Positions 1 through 6,254 of a stretch of DNA of 10,971 nt are shown in pieces. The translations under genes were made by a program, and so were the position numbers. The stretch covers positions 1 to 10,971 of the forward strand of contig JAQGPE010000009.1 in NCBI GenBank assembly GCA_028293225.1, in the 5' to 3' direction. Source of the DNA: Akkermansiaceae bacterium. Its GTDB lineage: Bacteria; Verrucomicrobiota; Verrucomicrobiia; Verrucomicrobiales; Akkermansiaceae. Position 1 is the stretch's first letter, and every line of letters begins with the position of its first letter. The notes under the pieces were generated by a model. That model searched no databases. It was not told the origin of the DNA and was given only the letters and a program-made list of their open reading frames with translations.

Positions 1-2
1 TG

Positions 3-695
3 GCCCAGGAGGTCCCGGTGATCGTGGTGGTGGACGGGTCCACCGATGGTTCCGACGCGCTGCTCACCCCCCTGCTGGAGAAAATCCACCTGATCCAGCT
101 CCCGAAAAACGCGGGGAAAGGCTCGGCGGTGCTGATCGGCACCCGTGCGGCCCTCGAGCTCGGCTACACCCACGTGCTGTGCATGGATGCCGACGGCCAG
201 CACCCGGCCGAAAGCATCCCGAAGTTCTTCGCCCTCTCCCACCGCCACCCCGAAGCCGCGGTCTTCGGCCGCCCGATCTTCGACGCCTCCGCCCCGGCAC
301 TGCGCGTCAACGGCCGCAAGATTTCGAATTTCTGGGCCAACCTGGAGACCCTCGGCTGGGGGATCGATGACTCCCTGTTCGGCATGCGCCTCTACCCGGC
401 GGCTGAACTGCTGGACGTCCTCGACCGCACCTGCTTCGCCCGCCGTTTCGACTTCGATCCGGAAGTCGCCGTCCGGCTCGCTTGGCGCGGCGTACCGATC
501 ATCAACCTGCCCACCCCCGTCCGCTACCTCACCGAGGAGGAAGGCGGCGTCTCGCAATTCCGCTACCTGCGTGACAACGCCCTGCTGACCTGGATGCACC
601 TGCGCCTGATGGGCGGCTTCGCCCTTCGCCTGCCCTTCCTGCTCCTCCGCGGCGACAATCCGCTCCTCTCCCTCAGTTCCCGCTCTTCCCAGTGA
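3..695 (+). CDS. GT2 family glycosyltransferase, 5' truncated by window edge
   Basis: Family 2 glycosyltransferase transferring a sugar from a nucleotide donor, probably to a lipid or polyketide acceptor at the cytoplasmic face of the membrane. The frame is open from the first bases of the window, so the N-terminus (the usual PxYN strand) is missing. A GTG at 18 is internal to the fold and is not a credible start. Visible, numbered from that GTG: VVVDGSTDGSD (3-13, nucleotide-binding strand), KNAGKGSAV (30-38), the metal-binding DADGQH (57-62), GRPIFDAS (84-91), the acceptor-side FDFDPEVAVRLAWRGVP (144-160) and MHLRL (193-197). From memory, the whole pattern matches the GT2 of aryl polyene/flexirubin-type clusters better than capsule or O-antigen GT2s. 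The stop TGA overlaps the GTG start of the methyltransferase, so the two are co-transcribed and probably translationally coupled. The GT2 family is near certain; the substrate is unknown. Confidence 0.9.
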   Translation, partial: AQEVPVIVVVDGSTDGSDALLTPLLEKIHLIQLPKNAGKGSAVLIGTRAALELGYTHVLCMDADGQHPAESIPKFFALSHRHPEAAVFGRPIFDASAPALRVNGRKISNFWANLETLGWGIDDSLFGMRLYPAAELLDVLDRTCFARRFDFDPEVAVRLAWRGVPIINLPTPVRYLTEEEGGVSQFRYLRDNALLTWMHLRLMGGFALRLPFLLLRGDNPLLSLSSRSSQ

Positions 696-1345
696 CTGCT
701 GAAATCGCGAAAAAGCTCTCCTCTCCATTTCCCGGTCGCTGGGCCCGGTCCTACGTCTCGGCCAAGGTCAAGACCGATCCTCTCTATGAGGCCGTGCACC
801 GCGAACTCCATGGCACTGATCTGCCCCTGCTCGACCTGGGCTGCGGCATGGGCCTGCTGGCCTTCTATCTCCGGGAGCGCGGCCTGACCTTCTCCATCCG
901 CGGCCTGGACTACGATGACCGCAAGATCCAGTCCGCCGGGAAGGCCGGCAGCTTTCTGAAGCTCCGCGATCTGGCCTTCAGCACTCACGATGCCCGCGAA
1001 GGCCTGCCCGAGCACGAGGGCAACGTCACCATTCTCGACATCCTGCAGTTCTTCACCCCCACCGAGCAAGAGCGCCTCCTGACCCTGGCCGCGGAACGCG
1101 TCGCACCCGGCGGAAAACTGGTCATCCGCTCGGGACTCAAGGACGACTCGATGCGTTTCAAGATCACCGTGGCCGGCGACATCCTGGCCCGCGTCTCCTG
1201 CTGGATGAAAGCGGGCCCGACCCACTACCCGGCCGCCGGGGACTTCCATCGCATCCTCTCGCCGCACGGCCAGGTCCGGATCGAACCGATGTGGGGTGGA
1301 ACGCCTTTCAACAATCACCTGATTGTCCTGCAGCGGAAGACCTGA
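692..1345 (+). CDS. class I SAM-dependent methyltransferase
   Basis: Small soluble Rossmann-fold methyltransferase of 217 residues using S-adenosylmethionine; the acceptor is unknown. Motif I is LLDLGCGMG (46-54). The acidic ribose-binding residue is D73 in GLDYD, and D100 in STHDAREG fits the adenine-contact position. VTILDILQFF (112-121) is the strand after motif II, and APGGKLVIR (138-146) is motif III. The start is GTG at 692, inside the GTGA that also stops the glycosyltransferase. There is no Shine-Dalgarno sequence, so translation probably depends on coupling. Coupling with the GT2 suggests it modifies the same molecule. In aryl polyene pathways a methyltransferase acts on the aromatic head group, a plausible but unproven role here. 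It ends 9 bases before the stop of a convergent small gene. Confidence 0.9.
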   Translation: MTAEIAKKLSSPFPGRWARSYVSAKVKTDPLYEAVHRELHGTDLPLLDLGCGMGLLAFYLRERGLTFSIRGLDYDDRKIQSAGKAGSFLKLRDLAFSTHDAREGLPEHEGNVTILDILQFFTPTEQERLLTLAAERVAPGGKLVIRSGLKDDSMRFKITVAGDILARVSCWMKAGPTHYPAAGDFHRILSPHGQVRIEPMWGGTPFNNHLIVLQRKT

Positions 1346-1354
1346 GTGATCGAC

Positions 1355-1747
1355 CTATGGTTCCACAAACTTGCACAGAACCATCCAAGTGACCCAAAGA
1401 ATCCCCGGCAGAGGAAGAAACATCCAGCCAGTCCACGCGCCAGCGACCAGCCGGTCTTTCCTTTTCCCTTTCCCTTTCCCTTTCCACTTCTCACGAATCG
1501 CGGTGAAGGCGTAGCTTGAGAGAACCAGCATCGACGCCCCCGCACACCAGCTCGAAGCGATCAACGACATGATGCCCAGCGCCAGGGCGGTCGATTTCTC
1601 GCCTCCATTCGTAAAGATGGTGGCCAAGCTCAATCCCGCGACGAGCCAGTAGACAAGCAGGCCCCACCAAAGCACGCGCATGACATTGGATGAGTCGATC
1701 TTCATGAATTGCCCTGACCACACCGGCAACCTCTCTGGCGCCTTCAT
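1355..1747 (-). CDS. hypothetical small integral membrane protein (three predicted helices)
   Basis: Protein of 130 residues that I do not recognise. Three hydrophobic segments are visible at about 24-44, 52-81 (long, perhaps bent) and 105-128. Between the second and third lies a strongly basic loop, KWKGKGKGKRKDR (about 87-99), encoded by a hexamer DNA repeat. By the positive-inside rule this loop should be cytoplasmic. The ATG at 1747 has GGAG only three bases upstream. An alternative ATG at 1705 (MKIDSSN) follows a CAGGG at a reasonable distance and removes a non-hydrophobic leader, so the true start may be there. The gene is isolated, lies between two convergent gene pairs, and has visibly lower GC than the glycosyltransferase and methyltransferase, which suggests late arrival. 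Regular alternation of hydrophobic and polar stretches argues it is real. Confidence 0.55.
   Translation of the reverse strand: MKAPERLPVWSGQFMKIDSSNVMRVLWWGLLVYWLVAGLSLATIFTNGGEKSTALALGIMSLIASSWCAGASMLVLSSYAFTAIREKWKGKGKGKRKDRLVAGAWTGWMFLPLPGILWVTWMVLCKFVEP
1456..1485. repeat. CTTTCC hexamer tandem repeat, five units
   Basis: Five consecutive hexamers: CTTTCC, one TTTTCC variant, then three more CTTTCC. Read on the minus strand this is (GGGAAA)n and encodes the KGKGKGKRK loop of the membrane protein at 1355-1747. A shorter copy of the same repeat lies at 6862-6877 in another reading frame. Confidence 0.8.
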
Positions 1748-1806
1748 CTGCTCCGCATCATCGGTTTTTGCCGACCAATGATCCAGCCACGAATCTGGTC
1801 TTCCAA

Positions 1807-1953
1807 CTACCGTCCTGATCTTTGGGGGGCAAGGGCGCTTCCCAGTGGCTGGCGCCGGGCGATCCGGTAGACGGCCGCCGGAGGCAGGTTGAGAAGAGTG
1901 TGGCCCACGCGGGTCGCCTTAAGACCCAGGCGGTCGAGAACGGGCCGGGGCAA
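1807..1953 (-). pseudogene. decayed C-terminal fragment of an unidentified protein
   Basis: The 325 bases between the membrane protein gene (ends 1747) and the deacetylase stop (2073) contain no intact gene. On the minus strand a 48-codon open stretch encodes an orderly protein-like sequence, RPVLDRLGLKATRVGHTLL followed by NLPPAAVYRIARRQPLG, and ends at TAG 1809-1807. Immediately upstream in the same frame lie TGA TGA (1959-1954) and further up a TAA, so no start or N-terminus remains. The composition (basic, amphipathic) would fit the tail of a transposase or other DNA-binding protein, but I cannot name the family. It may be a relic left by an insertion or deletion between the two flanking gene pairs. 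The rest of the gap shows no recognisable feature. Confidence 0.35.
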
Positions 1954-2072
1954 TCATCATCGCGACACTCTAGCCACGAGTTCTGAATCGTCTATGCGCC
2001 CAAGTTCGCATTACTTGCTCGAAAGTTCAGAAATACCGGTAGCCACTTTCTCCGTCCCCAAGCAGCGCTCAT

Positions 2073-3266
2073 TCACCGGCGCCCGTCCTCACGCAACTTT
2101 GCCAGCACGCCTTCGATCACTTCCCGCGCCACCGGCGTCCCCTCGTGCATCAGCAAAATGTCACCATCTACGACATTCATCGTAATTTGCCGCACGATCG
2201 CCGGCACGTCGCGCAGCACCGCATCGTACCCGCGGTGCGTCCAGGCCACCACTTCCATCCCCAGCTCGGTCGCGATGGGATGGGTGAAATAATTCCGGTG
2301 CCCGACCGGGGCGCGGAACCAGCGCGGCCGCACGCCGGTCGCGGCCTCGATCGCCGCGCTGCAGTCTGCGATTTCCCGCCGCGTCCGGGCCGAGCCCGCA
2401 CCCCAGTAGCTACCCTGCGGATGAGTCATCGTGTGATTCCCCAGCTCGTGGCCGCGGCGCAGAATCTCGCGAGCCAGTTCCGGGTGCTTCGCCACCTTTT
2501 CCCCGATCACGAAAAACACCGCCTTTACCCCGGCGGCATCGAGCGCGTCCAAGATCACCGGCGTGTCCTGGAGATCAGGGCCGTCATCAATGGTCAGCAG
2601 CGGCCCCCTGCCTTCGACCCGCTTGGCCACCGGCCCGTAGAGTTCGGAGGTCGGACAGAAAGTTCCCACGCACCACAGCGTGGAAATGAGGCATCCGCAG
2701 GCGACTCCATACGGCCAGCCGAACTGCCACCACAGCAGCGCCATCAGCCCGTGCAGACCCGCCGCCAGCGCCCACCGCGCACGGATCCCCGCCCTGCCCG
2801 GAACCCGCATCGCCCGCCGCCACAACAGCCCGGCGATGCCCGGCACCTGGGCAAAAATCCACATGATCCAGAAGGCCACCGCCCACGCCACGCCAGCGCT
2901 GTGCAGCCACAGGATTTGCGCCAAGGCCCATCCCGTCAGCACCAGCGACCAGCGCCAGTAGCTCTCCTTTGGCTTGGTCCCGCCCAGGATGAAGGACAGC
3001 GCATTCAGCGCCACGAACAGCCCCGGGAGAATCCCCAGCCACGCCAGCCACGGGCCGCCGAGCCGCCACAGGCCATCGAACAACGCCCCGCCCAGAACCA
3101 GCGGGATCAGGACCGACAGAAAGCGCCACTCGGCGCGATGCCCGCCCATCATGTCGGCCAGCCGCATCGCATCCCCCTGCGGCACGCGGAAGCCGCCGCC
3201 GAAGATCTGGAAGAACGGCGTCACCGCCCGGTTGTTCCGGGACTTCTCGGTCTCGCGGTCGATCAC
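2073..3266 (-). CDS. membrane-anchored polysaccharide deacetylase (NodB/CE4 domain)
   Basis: Protein of 397 residues with two parts. Residues about 49-200 are hydrophobic, with roughly five or six membrane helices. Residues about 222-395 form a NodB homology domain that removes acyl (usually N-acetyl) groups from a sugar polymer or glycolipid with a divalent metal. Catalytic motifs are intact: TIDDGPD (225-231; D227 general base, D228 metal), NHTMTHP (277-283; H278 and H282 metal), RAPVGHRN (318-325) and LLMHEG (371-376; H374). The start is GTG 3266, overlapping the acyltransferase stop as GTGA, and a perfect AAGGAGG lies nine bases upstream. A second possible start, ATG 3167 with AGGGGGA just before it, would drop only the polar leader. 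Overlap with the acyltransferase implies both act on the same membrane glycolipid or polymer; the substrate is not deducible. Confidence 0.9.
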   Translation of the reverse strand: MIDRETEKSRNNRAVTPFFQIFGGGFRVPQGDAMRLADMMGGHRAEWRFLSVLIPLVLGGALFDGLWRLGGPWLAWLGILPGLFVALNALSFILGGTKPKESYWRWSLVLTGWALAQILWLHSAGVAWAVAFWIMWIFAQVPGIAGLLWRRAMRVPGRAGIRARWALAAGLHGLMALLWWQFGWPYGVACGCLISTLWCVGTFCPTSELYGPVAKRVEGRGPLLTIDDGPDLQDTPVILDALDAAGVKAVFFVIGEKVAKHPELAREILRRGHELGNHTMTHPQGSYWGAGSARTRREIADCSAAIEAATGVRPRWFRAPVGHRNYFTHPIATELGMEVVAWTHRGYDAVLRDVPAIVRQITMNVVDGDILLMHEGTPVAREVIEGVLAKLREDGRR

Positions 3267-4204
3267 GGCTCGCTCCCTCCTTCCACCCGGCGCAGCACCG
3301 GTTCAAAAACAAACCACTGCCACCAGTTTTCACGCACCACCGACAGCACCGCTCCAGCCCACACCGGCACCGCGGGATCGACCTTGCCGCGCGTTCTTTC
3401 CGGCAGCACCAGTGGCGGGAAAACCCGCACCCGATAGCGCCGCCAGGCATCCCGCATGATGAACAGCGGGAACACCGTGACCCCGGTCGCACGGGCGAGA
3501 AACAGCGGCCCGCGCGGCAGCTTCATCATCAGACCCGGCTCCACCTCCGCCTCCATCGGCGAGACCTCGAAGACCACGCGATCCCCCTGCACCGCGACCA
3601 CCTGACCCTCCTGCAGCAGCCGCGCCAGCTCGATCCCCAGCATCTGGCCGCTGGTATTGTAGTGAGTCTTGAAAAAGGGATTCAGCCGCTCCTTTTCGCG
3701 CAGCTCGGCCTCGCGGATCGCCTGCAGTTCCGGCTCCCGCTCCGGCGCGCGCACCGCATGGATGGTCCGTCCGAACTTGGAGGAAAACAGCGGCGCGGCC
3801 ATGTCGTAGTTGCCCATGTGCGCCGTGAGAATCAGGCAGCCCTCCTTCCGCGTCGCCAGATCGTCGAAGGCCGGCATCCCCTCGATCACCCAGTCCACCG
3901 CGCCGGTGCCGGTCTCACAGCGCAGCGAGTCGACATAGGTGGCCGCGAAATTCAGAAACACCCGGAAGGAGCCGCAGACCGAGCGGGCGACGCTCCATTT
4001 CGGAAACAGCGCCCGCAGGTTGCCGGCCACCGCCCGGCGCTGCTGCTTCGCCACCAGGAAGAAGATGAACGTCCACACCGGCAGCAGAAACGGCTCCACG
4101 AACCACGGCGCGACCCGCAGCCCGCGCATGAGGAGCCGCGTCGGCAAGTCCCCAAAGACCCCGATCCGCTTCCACCACGCACGCTTCTCTCCTTCCACTT
4201 CCAA
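3263..4204 (-). CDS. LpxL/HtrB-type lysophospholipid acyltransferase
   Basis: Inner-membrane acyltransferase of about 313 residues, a typical length for the lipid A late-acyltransferase family. A hydrophobic anchor lies at about 33-52. The catalytic HX4D motif is HMGNYD (129-134) in the context ILTAHMGNYD. The second family block, VVAVQGDR (202-209), and the C-terminal NWWQWFVFEP (293-302, like the QWFW motif) are also present. It transfers a fatty acyl (or other acyl-ACP-borne) chain to a lipid or sugar hydroxyl at the cytoplasmic face. The start is uncertain: TTG 4204 or GTG 4198, neither with a good ribosome site. It overlaps the deacetylase by GTGA. Housekeeping LpxL is possible, but the HxGNYD form and pairing with a deacetylase fit the acyltransferases of aryl polyene-like pigment clusters. 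The specific acceptor is inference. Confidence 0.88.
   Translation of the reverse strand: MEVEGEKRAWWKRIGVFGDLPTRLLMRGLRVAPWFVEPFLLPVWTFIFFLVAKQQRRAVAGNLRALFPKWSVARSVCGSFRVFLNFAATYVDSLRCETGTGAVDWVIEGMPAFDDLATRKEGCLILTAHMGNYDMAAPLFSSKFGRTIHAVRAPEREPELQAIREAELREKERLNPFFKTHYNTSGQMLGIELARLLQEGQVVAVQGDRVVFEVSPMEAEVEPGLMMKLPRGPLFLARATGVTVFPLFIMRDAWRRYRVRVFPPLVLPERTRGKVDPAVPVWAGAVLSVVRENWWQWFVFEPVLRRVEGGSEP
3276..3282 (-). promoter_or_regulatory. strong Shine-Dalgarno for the deacetylase
   Basis: AAGGAGG on the minus strand, nine bases before the GTG at 3266 and inside the last codons of the acyltransferase gene. It is the best ribosome binding site in the window and decides the GTG start of the deacetylase. 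It allows independent initiation as well as coupling at the GTGA overlap. Confidence 0.75.
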
Positions 4205-4224
4205 GGCCTGGCGAGCAAAGAGGG

Positions 4225-4394
4225 AAAAGGCAGAGTTTGCTAGTTTTCAGTGTTCAGTTTTCAGAAACAGCCGGAGAAGCTCGCACCGATGACCACGAGC
4301 CAGGCAAAATGGGAGCGGCGAAGGGATCCCACGCTCTGCATTTTTCCAGCATCATTGAAAACTGAACACTGAAAACTAGCAAGCCCTGCCTTTT
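4225..4394. repeat. inverted-repeat element with heptad-repeat arms between divergent genes
   Basis: Two inverted arms, 4225-4263 and 4356-4394, match over 39 bases with two mismatches (4234 and 4236 against their partners). The inner 27 bases, 4237-4263 and 4356-4382, are perfect. Each arm contains three tandem heptads: GTTTTCA, GTGTTCA, GTTTTCA at 4243-4263, and their complements at 4356-4376. The arms flank 92 bases of unrelated sequence. The element fills most of the 265-base spacer between the acyltransferase and glgA, which are transcribed away from each other, so it lies in the upstream region of both. It could be a MITE-like or REP-like mobile repeat, or an RNA hairpin. I see no target-site duplication at its ends. 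Confidence 0.85.
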
Positions 4395-4469
4395 TCCGCG
4401 CCATCCGTGCGACCACTTCTTGCGGCAAGCTCCCGGCGGCGTTAGGTGTGATGAAACCCACCGGCAGCC

Positions 4470-5972
4470 GTGTCTTCTCTCCCCAACCGCCCCCGCATCC
4501 TCGTCGTTACCCCGGAAATCACCTATTTGCCGGATGGCATGGGGAATCTGGCCCAGCGGATGTCCGCGAAAGCCGGAGGTCTGGCCGACGTTTCCGCCTC
4601 ACTGGTCAAGGCGCTCTATGACCAGGGCGCCGACGTCCATGTCGCCCTGCCGAACTACCGCCGCATGTTCCACCTGGACGTGGCCAGTGTATTCAAAAAC
4701 GAATACGAAAAGGTCAGCCGCACCCTGCCGGAACAGCGCATCCATCTGGCGGAAGACCGGGTCTTTTACCATCGCTCAAGCGTCTACGGCCGCGAGAATC
4801 ATCTCATCGCCCTGGCGTTCCAGCGCGAGGTCATCAACCACACCATCCCGCAGGTCCGGCCCGATCTCATCCACTGCAATGACTGGATGACCGGCCTGAT
4901 CCCCGCGGTGGCGCGCCGCCATGGCATCCCCTGCCTCTTCACGGTGCACAACATCCACTCGGAGCACCTGACCCTTTCGAAGATCGAGGACCGCGGCATC
5001 GACGCCGCCGATTTCTGGAAGCACCTCTATTTCGACCGCACGCCATGGTCCTACGAGGAAAGCCGCAGCAGCAATCCGGTCGACCTCCTGACCAGCGGCA
5101 TCTTCGCCGCCGCCCACGTCAATACGGTCAGCCCGACCTTCCTGCACGAGATCATCAGCGGCTACCACAGCTTCGTGCCGGACTCGATCCGCAACGAGCT
5201 GCGCGGGAAGATGCACGCCGGTTGCGCCACCGGCATCCTGAACGCTCCGGACGCCGCCTACGAACCGGCCACGGATTGCAGCCTGCCGGCCACCTTCGAC
5301 TCTTCCAGCCACGCCGCGGCCAAGCGCGCCAACAAGGTCGCCCTGCAGGAGCGGCTGGGCCTGCGCGTCGATCCGAACGCGCCCCTGCTGTTCTGGCCGT
5401 CCCGGCTGGACCCGGTGCAGAAAGGCTGCCAGTTGCTCACGGACATCCTCTATCGGATCGTCGCCGACTACGCCGATATCGACCTGCAGGTCGCGGTCAT
5501 CGCCAATGGCCCGTTCCAGAAGCATTTCCACGAGATCGTGGCCTTTCACAATCTCCACGAGAACGTCGCCATCCGGGATTTCGATGAGGAGCTTTCCCAC
5601 CTCGGCTACGCGGCCAGCGACTTCACCTTCATGCCGTCGTTCTTCGAGCCCTGTGGCCTGCCACAGATGATCGCGCCGAAGTACGGCAGCCTGACCATCG
5701 CCCACGACACCGGCGGCCTGCACGACACCGTGGAGCACATGAACCTCGCCGAGAATCGCGGCAACGGCTTCCTGTTCCAGATCTTCGACTCCGCCGGCCT
5801 GCGCTGGGCGGTGGACGAAGCGATCCGCTTCTTCCTGCTGCCCGACGAGGTCCGCAATCCGCAGATCGCCCGGATCATGGACGAGTCCAGCAGCCGCTTC
5901 AATCACGAGACCACCGCGGCCGCATACATCAAGCAATACGAGCAGATGCTCCAGGTCCAGGTGACGGTCTGA
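4470..5972 (+). CDS. glgA: glycogen (starch) synthase, GT5 family
   Basis: Cytoplasmic ADP-glucose (or UDP-glucose) glucosyltransferase that elongates alpha-1,4-glucan chains; 500 residues, normal for GlgA. The N-terminal GT-B domain has ILVVTPEITYLP (10-21), the donor-phosphate motif KAGGLADV (34-41), HCNDW (135-139) and TVHN (158-161). The C-terminal domain has WPSRLDPVQKG (309-319), the catalytic FEPCGL (392-397) and TGGLHDTV (414-421). Oddities: about eleven extra residues, DGMGNLAQRMS, before KAGGL, and GILNAPD (255-261) where classic enzymes have a GIDxxxW-type segment. I recall this layout from Verrucomicrobia/Planctomycete-type GlgA. The start is GTG 4470: a TGA stop lies in frame at 4452-4454, and no later start would keep the first beta strand. 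No Shine-Dalgarno is visible. It appears monocistronic, with no glgB or glgC nearby. Confidence 0.93.
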   Translation: MSSLPNRPRILVVTPEITYLPDGMGNLAQRMSAKAGGLADVSASLVKALYDQGADVHVALPNYRRMFHLDVASVFKNEYEKVSRTLPEQRIHLAEDRVFYHRSSVYGRENHLIALAFQREVINHTIPQVRPDLIHCNDWMTGLIPAVARRHGIPCLFTVHNIHSEHLTLSKIEDRGIDAADFWKHLYFDRTPWSYEESRSSNPVDLLTSGIFAAAHVNTVSPTFLHEIISGYHSFVPDSIRNELRGKMHAGCATGILNAPDAAYEPATDCSLPATFDSSSHAAAKRANKVALQERLGLRVDPNAPLLFWPSRLDPVQKGCQLLTDILYRIVADYADIDLQVAVIANGPFQKHFHEIVAFHNLHENVAIRDFDEELSHLGYAASDFTFMPSFFEPCGLPQMIAPKYGSLTIAHDTGGLHDTVEHMNLAENRGNGFLFQIFDSAGLRWAVDEAIRFFLLPDEVRNPQIARIMDESSSRFNHETTAAAYIKQYEQMLQVQVTV

Positions 5973-6002
5973 AATCGGTCATCCTGCGACGCTCAATTTC
6001 TC

Positions 6003-6254
6003 TCAATGAGGGGCTGCGAGCGTTTGGCCATTTAATGGGGGCTTTGTCACAAGCACTCCCACATAGGGGTCGGAGACTCTCCCGTCGGGCGTCAGTATCC
6101 CAGCGTCGATAAGGGTCTGTCTCCGCTGTTCCTTGTCCATCGCCTTCAATCTGGCAGAAGCTTTCTGCCAGATTTCCGCAATTTCGTTCCCCGATGGAGC
6201 AGCGCCTGTCACGTTGTCAGGATGGACGAAAATACCCCAGGATGCAAGTCGCAT
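6003..6254 (-). CDS. small hypothetical protein, probable partner of the ART-like protein
   Basis: Acidic-to-neutral protein of 83 residues or fewer. The convincing part is IAEIWQKASARLKAMDKEQR (about 25-44, helical) followed by RQTLIDAGILTPDGRVSDPY (45-64). The latter form, an AGI-TxDGxxxxPY ending, resembles small proteins that I recall next to toxins or effector genes. The name is unknown. The ATG at 6254 would overlap the upstream gene by 38 bases. A GTG at 6212, four bases after that gene's TGA (6217-6219), starts just before the conserved part and is an attractive alternative. It is co-directional and downstream of the ART-like gene, with the same lower GC, so they form one unit. A role as antitoxin or immunity protein is inference only. 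It converges on glgA with a 30-base gap. Confidence 0.6.
   Translation of the reverse strand: MRLASWGIFVHPDNVTGAAPSGNEIAEIWQKASARLKAMDKEQRRQTLIDAGILTPDGRVSDPYVGVLVTKPPLNGQTLAAPH

Noticed and set aside
18..20. GTG as the start codon of the glycosyltransferase
   Set aside because: The frame is open upstream to the window edge, and the GTG falls in the middle of the first conserved strand of the GT-A fold, so the gene starts outside the window.
563..1318. Open frame of 251 codons on the minus strand opposite the methyltransferase
   Set aside because: It is antisense to intact SAM-binding motifs, and its own sequence shows no recognisable domain.
1388..1399. AGTGACCCAAAG, also present at 7388-7399, as a shared intergenic signal
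   Set aside because: Only 12 bases match, with no symmetry and no further similarity around them; both lie near gene ends by chance.
1889..2185. Plus-strand open frame of 98 codons in the gap before the deacetylase stop
   Set aside because: Its composition (R, S, P, H) looks random, it has no ribosome site, and it runs into the antisense strand of the deacetylase.
2145..3437. Open frame of 430 codons on the plus strand opposite the deacetylase and acyltransferase
   Set aside because: The product is proline-, arginine- and histidine-rich and spans the junction of two genuine genes with catalytic motifs on the other strand.
4776..5936. Open frame of 386 codons on the minus strand opposite glgA
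   Set aside because: The GlgA motifs on the plus strand are unmistakable, and the antisense product is low-complexity (V, G, D, R) without a fold signature.
5989..6022. ACGCTC and GAGCGT as a possible terminator hairpin after glgA
   Set aside because: The stem is only six pairs with a 22-base loop and no T-tract follows, so it is not distinguishable from chance.
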